NCBI RefSeq assembly: GCF_030053135.1
Contig: NZ_CP125652.1
Location: 3,962,501-4,026,500 of the forward strand
DNA from: Rhizobium sp. BT04
GTDB lineage: Bacteria > Pseudomonadota > Alphaproteobacteria > Rhizobiales > Rhizobiaceae
Direction: 5' to 3'
DNA length: 64,000 bases
Shown here: piece by piece, positions 18,852 to 27,587 of the stretch
How positions within the stretch are numbered: the first letter of the stretch is position 1
Layout of the letters: each line of letters begins with the position of its first letter
Made by a program: the position numbers and the translations under genes
The notes under the pieces: generated by a model
What the model was told of the DNA's origin: nothing
Databases searched by the model: none
The model's input: only the letters and a program-made list of their open reading frames with translations

Positions 18852-20288
18852 TCACACCTCGAGGCTGACGACCTTACCCGGGTTCATGATATTGGCGGGA
18901 TCGAAGGCGCGCTTGATGCGGCGCATCAGCTCGATTTCGATCGCCGGCCGGATCGCCGCCAGTTCGTCGCGCTTCAACTGGCCGATGCCGTGCTCGGCCG
19001 AGATCGAGCCGCCATGGGCAAGCACCAGCCCATGCACGATATGGTTCATCTCATGCCAGCGGGCGATGAAGGCGTCCTTGTCGGCACCGACCGGCTGGGA
19101 AATATTGTAATGGATATTGCCGTCGCCCATATGGCCGAAGGCGCAGATGCGGGCGCCAGGCATGGCCGCCATCACCGCTTCTTCGGCCTCGGCGATGAAG
19201 TGCGGGACCTTCGACACCGGCACGGAAACATCGTGCTTGATCGACCCGCCTTCCGGCTTCTGGGCATCCGACATGCTCTCGCGCATGTGCCAGATCGCCT
19301 TCTGCTGCGCCACGGATGAAGCGATCGCCGCATCGAGCACCAGCCCGGCCTCAAAACCCTGTTCGAGCACGCCGTTCATCATCCGCTCCGCCGTCTCGGC
19401 CGAGTCCGAGGTTGAAATGTCGATCAGCACGTACCAGGGATAGGCCGCGTCCAAGGGATCGCGCACGCCGTCGATATGGCGGGTGGTGATCTCGACGCCG
19501 AAACGCGGCATCAGCTCGAAACCGGTCAGCGAGGCGCCGCAGAGGCTGGCGGCGAGGTTGAAGAGGCCAAGCGCGTCCTCGACCGAATTCAGGCCGGCGA
19601 AGGCCACCTGATGGCCGAGCGGCTGGGGAAAGAGCTTCAGCACCGCGCCGGTGATGATGCCGAGCGTGCCTTCGGCGCCGATGAACAGGTCGCGCAGGTC
19701 GTAGCCGGTATTGTCCTTCTTCAGGCGGCGCAACCCGTCCCAGATTTCGCCGGTCGGCAGCACCACTTCGAGGCCGAGGCAGAGCTGGCGCATATTGCCG
19801 TAGGCAAGCACGGCCGTGCCGCCGGCATTGGTGGAAAGGTTGCCGCCGATGCGGCAGGAGCCTTCCGAGCCGAGCGACAGCGGAAACAGCCGCCCATGCG
19901 CCTCGGCCGCCTTCTGCACCTCGGCGAGGATGGCGCCGCCATCGGCGACCAGCACGTTCGCCACCGGATCGACATCACGGATCCTGTTCATGCGCTCGAG
20001 CGACAGGATGATATCGGCCTTGCCGGCACGTGGGGTCTGGCCGCCGACCAGGCCGGTATTGCCGGTCTGCGGCACGATCGCCGTTCCGGTCTCGGTCGCA
20101 AGCTTCATGATGTCGGAGACTTCCGCGACCGAGCCGGGTTTGAGTAGGAGAGGGGAGGAGCCGTGATAGAGCCCGCGGTTTTCGATCAGATGCGGCGCAA
20201 GATCGGCTTCGCTGCGAAGCGCGTATCTTTCGCCGACGATTGCGGCGAAGCGGTCGAGAAGATCGGTGGAAATGTCGGGGCTGCTCAT
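18852..20288 (-). CDS. FAD-binding oxidase, GlcD/D-lactate dehydrogenase-like
   Basis: 478 residues from the ATG at 20288, preceded by AAGAGG on the minus strand; an upstream in-frame extension would overlap sua5 and is rejected. An N-terminal PCMH-type FAD domain (VPQTGNTGLVGGQTPRAGKADIILSLERMN; LGSEGSCRIGGNLSTNAGG; GAEGTLGIITGAVLKLFP) is followed by the FAD-oxidase C domain with CAFGHMGDGNIHYNIS and SAEHGIGQLKRDEL. Such flavoenzymes oxidise D-2-hydroxy acids (lactate, glycolate, 2-hydroxyglutarate); the substrate is not decided. It follows sua5 by 31 bases, so co-transcription is likely. Confidence 0.92.
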   Translation of the reverse strand: MSSPDISTDLLDRFAAIVGERYALRSEADLAPHLIENRGLYHGSSPLLLKPGSVAEVSDIMKLATETGTAIVPQTGNTGLVGGQTPRAGKADIILSLERMNRIRDVDPVANVLVADGGAILAEVQKAAEAHGRLFPLSLGSEGSCRIGGNLSTNAGGTAVLAYGNMRQLCLGLEVVLPTGEIWDGLRRLKKDNTGYDLRDLFIGAEGTLGIITGAVLKLFPQPLGHQVAFAGLNSVEDALGLFNLAASLCGASLTGFELMPRFGVEITTRHIDGVRDPLDAAYPWYVLIDISTSDSAETAERMMNGVLEQGFEAGLVLDAAIASSVAQQKAIWHMRESMSDAQKPEGGSIKHDVSVPVSKVPHFIAEAEEAVMAAMPGARICAFGHMGDGNIHYNISQPVGADKDAFIARWHEMNHIVHGLVLAHGGSISAEHGIGQLKRDELAAIRPAIEIELMRRIKRAFDPANIMNPGKVVSLEV

Positions 20289-20319
20289 CAGATCGATCCT
20301 CTTGATTTTATAAGGTCTG

Positions 20320-21294
20320 TCAGTCGCGGGGTGCGGCTGCCCGCTGCAGGCGATCGTTGATCGCTTCGCCAAGCCCATCCTCGGGAATGGGAGAAAAGGC
20401 GATGCTTAAAGCCCCGCTGGCATCGGCCCGCTTCATATAGTCGAAAAGATTGGCGGCGGCCTCGGCAAGGTCGCCGCGCGGGCTGAGATCGAGGACGATC
20501 CGCGCAGCCTCCGCGCCGGAGACCGCAGCACCGCCGAAGCCGATCAGCGCTTCGCCGGGTTCCACGGCGCGCGCATTGAGACGCACGGAGGCGCCCGGCG
20601 CATAATGCGAGGCAAGCATACCCGGCGCCTCGATGGCCGCCGATGCCGTCTTCGCTCTGAGCAGCGGCCTGCCTGCGACGCGCTCGATATCGCGCGCTGC
20701 CAGACCGCCGGGCCGAAGCAGCCTCAGCCGGTCGCCCTCCACCTTGACGATCGTCGATTCGACGCCGACGGCACTTGGGCCTGCATCGAGGATCAACGGA
20801 ATTTTCGCCCCGAGATCGGCCTCGACATGGGCGGCACTCGTGGCGCTGATTGCGCCCGACCTATTGGCGCTGGGAGCTGCGAGCGGCCGCCCGAAGGCGC
20901 CGATCAAGGCGCCGGCAAACCCTTCCGGCACACGCACGCCGACGCTGTCGAGCCCGGCGGTCGCCAGCGAATGGATCGGGCTTTGAGGCTTCAGCGGCAA
21001 CACCAGTGTCAGCGGCCCTGGCCAGAAGGCTGCGGCGAGCGCCCGCGACACGGGATCGAATTCGGCGTGTTCCTCGGCCATGGCGAGGTCGGCCATATGG
21101 CAGATCAGCGGGTTAAAGCGTGGCCGTCCCTTGGTCTCGTAGATGCGGGTGATGGCGGCCGGATTGGTGGCGTCGGCGGCAAGGCCGTAGACGGTCTCGG
21201 TCGGAATGGCGATGGCAAAGCCATCGGCAAGTACGGCTGAGGCCACGTCCAGCGCCGCCTGCCTGTCTGCCTTGATGTCGATCGTGCGTGCCAT
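20320..21294 (-). CDS. sua5: L-threonylcarbamoyladenylate synthase (Sua5/YrdC/YciO)
   Basis: 324 residues, the long Sua5 type: a YrdC domain (FAIAIPTETVYGLAADATN, KGRPRFNPLICH, SAPSANRSGAISAT) and a C-terminal Sua5 domain (about 200-324, containing PGMLASHYAP). It makes the threonylcarbamoyl-AMP used for t6A at position 37 of ANN-decoding tRNAs. ATG at 21294. The gene is first in a probable two-gene unit with the FAD oxidase. Confidence 0.94.
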   Translation of the reverse strand: MARTIDIKADRQAALDVASAVLADGFAIAIPTETVYGLAADATNPAAITRIYETKGRPRFNPLICHMADLAMAEEHAEFDPVSRALAAAFWPGPLTLVLPLKPQSPIHSLATAGLDSVGVRVPEGFAGALIGAFGRPLAAPSANRSGAISATSAAHVEADLGAKIPLILDAGPSAVGVESTIVKVEGDRLRLLRPGGLAARDIERVAGRPLLRAKTASAAIEAPGMLASHYAPGASVRLNARAVEPGEALIGFGGAAVSGAEAARIVLDLSPRGDLAEAAANLFDYMKRADASGALSIAFSPIPEDGLGEAINDRLQRAAAPRD

Positions 21295-21384
21295 GTGCTG
21301 CCTGATTTTCCGTTCCGGCAGTCCTTAGGCTTTCCGCCGCCCGCGATCAATCGCGTTGTTGAATCCGGTTCGACAACGGGCGCT

Positions 21385-21993
21385 TTAGAGCTGCCGGATG
21401 ATTTCGCGCAGCTGTTCGTTGCGGGCGCCGAGCAACAGGATGTTGCGGATCGCTGCCTGCGGATCATGGGTGCGGAAGAGCAGGCCGTTGCCGCGCACCG
21501 ACCGGTCGATGGTCATCTTTTCCGCGGAGTTCTCGCCCGGCTTGATGGCGACGGCGAAATACATGCGGGAATAGCCGACATCGATACGTTCGAAGAAATT
21601 GTCGTTCTCGCCGATGTCGGAATAGAAATTGGCGATGTAGAAGGCCCAGCTCACCTCTTCGTAATGGGCGAATTTCGTCCGCGCGGCGGTGACGTGGCAA
21701 TAGCCGAGATGCGGGCTGTCCTCCAGCGTCCGGTGGAAGATCATCTTCGGAAACTGGATCGAGTGGTGAAAGCCGTTAATGTGCTGATGCGTCTTTTCGC
21801 CGGCGGCCTGCAGCTTGCGGCCGGTCTTTGCGGCCACCTCATCATGGGTGAAATAGCGCTTTTCCTCGGCCAGCCAGTGCCGCCGCTCGCGGGGTATGCG
21901 GCCGGTGCGCAAGAATTCGGAATGCGCGGCAACCAGCTGCCGCTCCTGCGATTTGCTCGCTTCCTTCGCATCGAAATAACGGAGTTTGGCCAT
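21385..21993 (-). CDS. Conserved hypothetical protein
   Basis: 202 residues if started at the ATG at 21993 (MAKLRYFDAKEASKSQ); an upstream start at 22020 would add nine residues. Soluble and rich in aromatic and charged residues, with no signal peptide. Notable segments are HQHINGFHHSIQFPKMIFHRTLEDSPHLGYCH and FAHYEEVSWAFYIANFYSDIGEN. I do not recognise the family with certainty. The cluster of histidines could bind metal (guess). It is divergent from the Rieske oxygenase gene and lies 90 bases upstream of sua5. Confidence 0.65.
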   Translation of the reverse strand: MAKLRYFDAKEASKSQERQLVAAHSEFLRTGRIPRERRHWLAEEKRYFTHDEVAAKTGRKLQAAGEKTHQHINGFHHSIQFPKMIFHRTLEDSPHLGYCHVTAARTKFAHYEEVSWAFYIANFYSDIGENDNFFERIDVGYSRMYFAVAIKPGENSAEKMTIDRSVRGNGLLFRTHDPQAAIRNILLLGARNEQLREIIRQL

Positions 21994-22020
21994 AGGTCGC
22001 GTTCTTCGGTCGGTCTTCAA

Positions 22021-22397
22021 TCAGCAGCAGGATAGGACCGTATGCTTAAGGCGATGTTAAAATCTCCGGGTGCCGGGCCGGCTGAAAGGCAAATGCGCGC
22101 AGATGTCGCAAACGCGACGGAGGCAGCCGACCTCTTTGCGCAACAGTCTTTACGCCATGTCGCAATTGACGATAATTGCCCGGAGAGTCGGGCGATAGGA
22201 TCGACCGGGATCGGCCGCTTCAAGCCTTGCCGCATCCTGTCGCCAATTTCGAAGCCGATGTCGCATTACAACCAAGCGGCAGCGATGCCAGGTGATTAAA
22301 TGGCGCCACGAACAATTCTCCCGAAGGAGAAGGAAGCGGGCGCGCTTCCGCCGGCCCTCCAATCGAGGGTGGCAACCGGGTGCACGAGGACATGAAG
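22021..22397. promoter_or_regulatory. Divergent intergenic region with operator-like dyad
   Basis: 377 bases between divergent genes. It contains GTCGC-AAAC-GCGAC (22105-22118) and GCAATT-N6-AATTGC (22162-22179), the latter a clean 18-bp dyad suited to a dimeric regulator. No coding gene is supported. The oxygenase start is set by GAGGA at 22386-22390. Confidence 0.45.
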
Positions 22398-23642
22398 ATG
22401 GATATTCGCAGCAACGTTTTGCGTCAGCTCAAGAGCCGCCGGGAGGGCTTCAGCCTCGAACAGCCGTTCTATATCGACGAGGATTATTTCCAGCTCGACA
22501 TGGAGATGATCTATTACCGCGACTGGCTGTTCATCGGCCATGATTGCGAACTGCCAAAGCCGGGCGCCTATTTCACCGTCCAGATCGGCAGCTATCCCGT
22601 CGTCATCGTCCGCGGCAAGGACAACGTCATCCGCGCCTTCCACAACAGCTGCCGCCATCGCGGCTCGCGCGTCTGCACCAAGGAGCACGGTTCCTCCGTG
22701 CGTCTCGTCTGTCCCTATCATCAGTGGACCTACGATCTTGAAGGCAAGCTCGCCTTCGCCCGCCACATGGGCGATGATTTCGATAAGACCGGCTTCAATC
22801 TGAAGCCCGTCCATTGCGAGGTCGTCGCAGGCTATGTCTTCATCTGCCTTGCCAACAGCGCCCCGGATTTCCAGGTGGTGCGCGACAAGATCGAACCCTA
22901 TGTCGCGCCGCACCGGATCAGTGAGAGCAAGGTCGCCTTCCAGAGCACGATCATCGAGAAGGGCAACTGGAAACTCGTCTGGGAAAACAACCGCGAGTGC
23001 TATCATTGCGCCGCCAATCACCCCGAACTCTGCCGCACTTATCCCGAAGCGCCGAGCGTCACCGGCACGGATGGCGGCGCCGACGATCCGGAGATCGCCG
23101 GCCATTGGGCGCGCTGTGAGGCGGCCGGCCTGCCGAGCAAGTTCCAGATTTCGCCGGACGGCCAGTTCCGCACCGCCCGCATGCCGCTGATCGAAGATGC
23201 CGAGAGCTACACCATGTCGGGCAAGCGCGCCGTCAAGCGCCCGCTCGCCGACGATATCGCGATCAGCCATATCGGCACCATGCTGCTCTTCCACTATCCG
23301 ACGACCTGGAACCACCTGCTCGGCGACCACGCCATCTCCTTCCGCGTGCTGCCGCTCAGCGCCAACGAGACGGCGGTAACGACCAAGTGGCTGGTCCACA
23401 AGGACGCCGTCGAAGGTGTCGATTACAATCTCGAGGAACTGACCCACGTCTGGACCGAGACCAATGATCAGGATCGCCGCATCGTCGAGGAAAACGCCTT
23501 CGGCATCCACTCGCCCGCCTATGAGCCCGGCCCATATTCTTCCCTGCATGAGGGCGGCGTCATGCAGTTCCTCGAATGGTATTCGAACTTCATGGTGAAC
23601 CGCCTGCAGGGCGACCAGGCGAAAATCTCGGCCGTTGCCTGA
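22398..23642 (+). CDS. gbcA: Rieske oxygenase alpha subunit, glycine betaine monooxygenase (GbcA)-like
   Basis: 414 residues. The Rieske [2Fe-2S] site is CRHRGSRVC followed by CPYHQWTYDLEG (C-x-H and C-x2-H). The mononuclear Fe site is in ENNRECYHCAANHPEL with a later Asp. The C-terminal TTKWLVHKDAVEGVDYNLEE and TNDQDRRIVEENAFGIHS match, from memory, the Pseudomonas GbcA glycine betaine demethylase closely. Such enzymes need the reductase GbcB, which is not in this window. The ATG at 22398 is preferred over 22392 because of GAGGA spacing. Related stachydrine demethylases are an alternative. Confidence 0.85.
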   Translation: MDIRSNVLRQLKSRREGFSLEQPFYIDEDYFQLDMEMIYYRDWLFIGHDCELPKPGAYFTVQIGSYPVVIVRGKDNVIRAFHNSCRHRGSRVCTKEHGSSVRLVCPYHQWTYDLEGKLAFARHMGDDFDKTGFNLKPVHCEVVAGYVFICLANSAPDFQVVRDKIEPYVAPHRISESKVAFQSTIIEKGNWKLVWENNRECYHCAANHPELCRTYPEAPSVTGTDGGADDPEIAGHWARCEAAGLPSKFQISPDGQFRTARMPLIEDAESYTMSGKRAVKRPLADDIAISHIGTMLLFHYPTTWNHLLGDHAISFRVLPLSANETAVTTKWLVHKDAVEGVDYNLEELTHVWTETNDQDRRIVEENAFGIHSPAYEPGPYSSLHEGGVMQFLEWYSNFMVNRLQGDQAKISAVA

Positions 23643-23784
23643 TCGCATTGCCGGCGCCGGTTAATGTGCGGTTCAGTTCAGCCTCGCTAAAACAGAAAGC
23701 GGCCGGACCTCGGCCGCTCCGGAACCATTCGGGCCCGAAAGCGTTGCTGGGCTGGCGGTGATCGCTGTTGAATGGGAGAGAGAA

Positions 23785-24231
23785 ATGATCGGGCTGAGAA
23801 ATAAAATCGCGACCGCGGTTCTGGCCGCTGCCGTCGTTCTGACGGGCTTCGTGCCGTCGCAGGCAATCCAGATGCCCACCGCCCCGCAGGTGGAAAAATC
23901 CTCTGCCGTCGAGAATGTCCAGTACCGCCGCTATTATCGCCCCGGTTACCGGCCGGGCTATCGCCCCGGCGCCTACTACCGGCCCGGCTACTACGGCGGC
24001 TATCGGGGATATAGCTATTACCGCCCGGGATACCGCAGTTACAACGGCTACTGGTATCCGCTCGCCGCTTTCGGCGCCGGCGCAGTCGTCGTCGCCCCGC
24101 GCTACGCTGCGCCCCGCATGGGTTCAAGCCACGTCGCCTGGTGCGCCAACCGCTACCGGTCCTATCGCGCCTACGACAACACGTTCCAGCCCTATAACGG
24201 CCCGCGCCAGCAGTGCTATTCGCCGTATTGA
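23785..24231 (+). CDS. BA14K family secreted protein
   Basis: 148 residues; ATG at 23785 after GGGAGAGAG. A signal peptide (about 1-29, core [18 protein letters not shown]) precedes a low-complexity Tyr/Arg/Pro/Gly region with repeated [12 protein letters not shown] units (about 48-85), one hydrophobic stretch ([13 protein letters not shown]), and the diagnostic C-terminal BA14K motif [19 protein letters not shown]...CYSPY. The name comes from a Brucella 14-kDa immunoreactive, lectin-like protein; rhizobia carry several. The exact role here is unknown. Confidence 0.9.
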   Translation: MIGLRNKIATAVLAAAVVLTGFVPSQAIQMPTAPQVEKSSAVENVQYRRYYRPGYRPGYRPGAYYRPGYYGGYRGYSYYRPGYRSYNGYWYPLAAFGAGAVVVAPRYAAPRMGSSHVAWCANRYRSYRAYDNTFQPYNGPRQQCYSPY

Positions 24232-24347
24232 TAAAGGCATGGGAAGCGTGACGCGCTTCCGATCGCTCAGTGTCAATGCGGTGTGATACGGTAGGTGCAA
24301 CGCACGCGCCATCCGCTGCGTCGGCGGCGAGTTTGGCTGGAACGTTT

Positions 24348-24398
24348 CCCCACCCTCCGTCATCCTCGGCCTTGACCCGAGGATGACGGAGGGTGGGG
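24348..24398. repeat. 51-bp perfect palindrome
   Basis: Arms of 22 bp (24348-24369 and 24377-24398) are exact reverse complements around a 7-base loop (CCTTGAC). Core arm sequence: CCGTCATCCTCGG. It lies between the convergent BA14K and zntB-like genes; it could terminate either transcript but lacks a T-run, and resembles a mobile palindromic repeat. Confidence 0.8.
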
Positions 24399-24480
24399 TG
24401 AGCTCTGTGGCAAGTACCGCGACGTTTGATGGAATAAGAGCGAACTCACACCCTCGACAGTCACGCCGAACCTTTCCCCC

Positions 24481-25476
24481 TCAAAGAATATCCACCCGCC
24501 TGAGCAGCCACCATGCAAACGCAATCGACGCGACGATGAGGGCGACGGCGTATTCGGTGCCGTAGTCGCCGACGGCGAAGGGCAGGTTGGCGGTGTTCAT
24601 GCCGAAGAAACCGGTCACCAGCGTCGGCGGCAGCAGGAAGGCCGTCATGATCGACAGCAGATAGAGGTGGCGGTTGGTTTCGGAGGATTGTTTCGAATCG
24701 ATTTCTTCGTGCAGCAGGCGCGCCCGGTCCTGCAGCGCATAGATATCGTGGTCGACCGTTTCCAGCCGGCTCGTCAGCCGCCGCGCCACATCGTCGAAGC
24801 CGAAGGGCATCTCGTCGTCGTCGGTTGCCGCCGCCCGGCGCATCAGCGCCAGCACCGTGCGCAGGTGCCGATGCAGCCTGACCACGGTGCGCCGGACCGG
24901 CGCCAGACGCCGGCGCTCGTCGCGCTGCGCACTGTCGTAGACGATATCCTCGATCTGGTTCAGCTCTTCGGTGAGTTCGATGACGATCGCGATCAGCGTG
25001 CGCTGGAACTCGATCACCAGCAGTTCGAAGAGGTCGACCGGCCGTGAAAATTTGCCCGGGTTCTTCTCGATCAGCGCCCGCGCCCGTTCGACGCTGCGCA
25101 GCGGCTGCAGCCTCGTGGTGATGATGAAGCGGCCGGACATGGCGAAATGCAGCCAGCCGAGATTGTTGGTATCCTGGGCGAAATCGCGCTGGCAATCGAC
25201 GAGCGTGCCATAGAGCATCTGCTCGTCGACGGTGATGGCCGCATGCGTATCGCGCGTCGTCAGCGCCGATTTGGCGTCCTCTGTCAGCCCGTCCAGGGTC
25301 TCGAGCAAGGCCGGCACGCGGGCGTCGACAAGATTGAGGTGCAGCCAGTAGAAACAGTTGTCGGCGGTCAGTTCCGCCACCGTCGCACTATTGTTCAGCC
25401 GCACCGCGGTCTTCTCTTCGGGGGAGAAGCGATAGGCCCAGACAAAACCGGGTATGTTGACGGGCAATGTATCCAT
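24481..25476 (-). CDS. zntB: CorA family cation transporter, ZntB-like
   Basis: 331 residues. A long soluble N-terminal funnel domain (about 1-265) with the coiled-coil helix (EEIDSKQSSETNRHLYLLSIMT) leads to two C-terminal transmembrane helices. The first ends in the pore signature GMN (FFGMNTANLPF). The chain ends RRVDIL. The family moves divalent cations; ZntB members are usually assigned to zinc, but Mg or other ions cannot be excluded. No operon partner. ATG at 25476. Confidence 0.88.
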   Translation of the reverse strand: MDTLPVNIPGFVWAYRFSPEEKTAVRLNNSATVAELTADNCFYWLHLNLVDARVPALLETLDGLTEDAKSALTTRDTHAAITVDEQMLYGTLVDCQRDFAQDTNNLGWLHFAMSGRFIITTRLQPLRSVERARALIEKNPGKFSRPVDLFELLVIEFQRTLIAIVIELTEELNQIEDIVYDSAQRDERRRLAPVRRTVVRLHRHLRTVLALMRRAAATDDDEMPFGFDDVARRLTSRLETVDHDIYALQDRARLLHEEIDSKQSSETNRHLYLLSIMTAFLLPPTLVTGFFGMNTANLPFAVGDYGTEYAVALIVASIAFAWWLLRRVDIL

Positions 25477-25513
25477 TGGTCGCCGATCCTTTGCGAAGGC
25501 GATATCATTCCCT

Positions 25514-25620
25514 ACTGCATAATTCCTTAAATCGGAATCGATTTACGGATAAAATTATGCAGCATTCAAAGTGCTACAGCGTCGTTTGCGCGTCTGAAAA
25601 GACGCGCGGCGCTGTAGTGT
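25514..25620 (-). repeat. Interspersed repeat family B, copy 1
   Basis: Read on the minus strand it starts CTACAGCGCCGCGCGTC, has an internal GCGCGTCttttcaGACGCGC stem, then CACTTTGAATGCTGCATAAT, and ends TTAAGGAATTATGCAGTA. It is nearly identical in layout to 39303-39407 on the plus strand, and its distal part recurs at 41677-41747. Confidence 0.75.
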
Positions 25621-25704
25621 CTCCATGACGGCTATTTGTGCAAGGGTGCAAGAGCAAAGCGTCACGTCAGCCAAACTATCGCATGGCGCTCGCGGAAATC
25701 GAAA

Positions 25705-25726
25705 TTGACGTTTACGTAAAAATCAA
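25705..25726. promoter_or_regulatory. Palindromic operator upstream of acyl-CoA dehydrogenase
   Basis: 22-bp imperfect palindrome with the perfect core TTTACGTAAA (25711-25720) and matching ends TTGA (25705-25708) and TCAA (25723-25726), 60 bases before the start codon. As I remember them, MerR-type regulators of branched-chain/fatty acyl catabolism bind sites of this look; this is a suggestion only. Confidence 0.5.
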
Positions 25727-25786
25727 TTAGCCGTGGCCTCGGAGAGGTTTTGCCGCGTGCGAGGCCGGTCTGCGGAGGAAAAGAGC

Positions 25787-27565
25787 ATGTACAAGGCGCC
25801 CGTCGAGGAAATCGCGTTCACGTTGAAGCATGTAGCTGGCATGGGCGAGGCGATGTCCGAAGGGCTGCTCGGCGATCTCGGCGACGATCTGGTCGGCGCC
25901 ATCCTCGCCGAGGCGGGACGTTTTGCCACAGACGAAGTGGCGCCGCTCGCCGATATCGGCGACCGCCAGGGCGCCCGTCTGGAGGGTGGCGAGGTCAGGC
26001 TGCCGGATGGCTGGCGCGATCTCTATCGCAACTGGATCGCCGGCGGCTGGAACGGCCTGACGGCGCCGGAGGCTTTCGGCGGCCAGGCGCTGCCGCATAT
26101 GCTGAATGTCGCAGCACTCGAAATGTGGAATTCGGGTTCCATGGCTTTCGCGCTCGCCCCGACCCTGACGATGGGCGCCATCGAGGCGGTCAGCGCCCAT
26201 GGCAGTGCCGCGCTGAAAGACAAATATCTGGAGAAGATGGTGTCAGGTGAATGGACCGGCACCATGAACCTGACCGAGCCGCATGCCGGCTCCGATCTCG
26301 GCGTGCTCAAGGCCCGCGCAGAGCGCCGCGATGATGGCAGCTACCGCCTCTTCGGCCAGAAGATCTTCATCACCTGGGGCGAGCATGACGCGGCCGACAA
26401 CATCATCCATCTGGTGCTGGCCCGCCTGCCGGATGCGCCGGCCGGCACCCGCGGCATCTCGCTCTTCCTGGTGCCGAAATTGCTGGTGAACGACGACGGC
26501 TCGCTTGGGGCTCGCAACGATCTGTTCTGCCACTCGCTGGAGCACAAGCTCGGCATTCACGGTTCGCCGACCTGCACGATGATCTATGGCGACGGAAAAT
26601 TCGGCGGTGAAAAGGGCGCTGTGGGATGGCTGGTCGGCGAGGAGAACAAGGGGCTCGCCTGCATGTTCACGATGATGAACAATGCCCGCCTTGCCGTCGG
26701 CATGCAGGGCGTGGCGATCGCGGAGGCCGCCACCCAGAAGGCGCTCGCCTATGCCAGGGAACGCACCCAGGGCAGGGCGCCCGGCTGGAGCGGCGCCGGC
26801 ATGAGCCCGATCGTCGACCATCCCGATGTCGCCCGCATGCTCCTCACCATGAAGGCGCTGACCCAAGGCGCACGCGCCATCTCCTATGCCTGCGCCCACG
26901 CGATCGACATGTCGCACCGGGCAGGTGACAACAATCGCCACTGGCAGGAGCGCGCCGCTTTGCTGACGCCGATCGCCAAATCCTTTTCGACCGATGCCGG
27001 CGTCGACGTCGCCTCGCTCGGCATTCAGGTGCATGGTGGCATGGGCTTCATCGAGGAGACGGGTGCCGCGCGTTATCTCCGCGATGCCCGCATCGCCCCG
27101 ATCTATGAGGGCACCAACGGTATCCAGGCGATCGATCTTGTCACCCGCAAGCTGCCGCTCTCCGGCGGTGAGCAGGTGAAGGGTTTTGTCGCCGAGCTGA
27201 AGCAGATCGCCAACAATGTCCGCGGCTCCAATCTCGATGGTTTCGGCGAGACTGCCGCGAGGCTCGACACTGCGATCGGCGACCTCGAGCAGGCGACCGA
27301 CTGGCTGCTGAAGACGCTTGCCGAGGAAAAGGCGGCCGAGGCGCTCTCGGGAGCGACACCCTATCAGCGCTTGTTCGGCCTCGTGCTGACCGGCTGTTAC
27401 CTCGCCAAGGGCGCTCTCGCCGAGGCAGCCGATGGCGCAGGTGAAGGCCGCATCGCGCTCTGCCGCTTCGCCGCCGAAAACCTGCTCGCTGAAACCGCGG
27501 CCCTTCGCGACCGGGTCGTCAATGGCGCGGCAAGCCTTGCCGCCGCCCGCATCCTGCTTGCCTGA
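25787..27565 (+). CDS. Acyl-CoA dehydrogenase, long DmdC-like type
   Basis: 592 residues; ATG at 25787 after GGAGGA (25774-25779). It has N-terminal and middle ACAD domains (WTGTMNLTEPHAGSDLGVLKARAE, with FITWGEHD), then the catalytic-base region GMGFIEETGAARYLRDARIAPIYEGTNGIQAIDLVTRKL, and an extra C-terminal domain of about 130 residues found in the long 3-methylmercaptopropionyl-CoA dehydrogenase-like branch. The enzyme transfers electrons from an acyl-CoA to ETF. The exact substrate is unknown. It forms a two-gene unit with the downstream enoyl-CoA hydratase (22-base gap). Confidence 0.92.
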   Translation: MYKAPVEEIAFTLKHVAGMGEAMSEGLLGDLGDDLVGAILAEAGRFATDEVAPLADIGDRQGARLEGGEVRLPDGWRDLYRNWIAGGWNGLTAPEAFGGQALPHMLNVAALEMWNSGSMAFALAPTLTMGAIEAVSAHGSAALKDKYLEKMVSGEWTGTMNLTEPHAGSDLGVLKARAERRDDGSYRLFGQKIFITWGEHDAADNIIHLVLARLPDAPAGTRGISLFLVPKLLVNDDGSLGARNDLFCHSLEHKLGIHGSPTCTMIYGDGKFGGEKGAVGWLVGEENKGLACMFTMMNNARLAVGMQGVAIAEAATQKALAYARERTQGRAPGWSGAGMSPIVDHPDVARMLLTMKALTQGARAISYACAHAIDMSHRAGDNNRHWQERAALLTPIAKSFSTDAGVDVASLGIQVHGGMGFIEETGAARYLRDARIAPIYEGTNGIQAIDLVTRKLPLSGGEQVKGFVAELKQIANNVRGSNLDGFGETAARLDTAIGDLEQATDWLLKTLAEEKAAEALSGATPYQRLFGLVLTGCYLAKGALAEAADGAGEGRIALCRFAAENLLAETAALRDRVVNGAASLAAARILLA

Positions 27566-27587
27566 GGGGACCCCCCGAGGAGATCCA

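Larger units (their letters stand above)
25477..25786. other. Divergent intergenic region with repeat and operator-like palindrome
   Basis: 310 bases between divergent zntB-like and acyl-CoA dehydrogenase genes. It carries a copy of the roughly 105-bp interspersed repeat (25514-25620) and the palindrome at 25705-25726. No gene. Confidence 0.6.
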
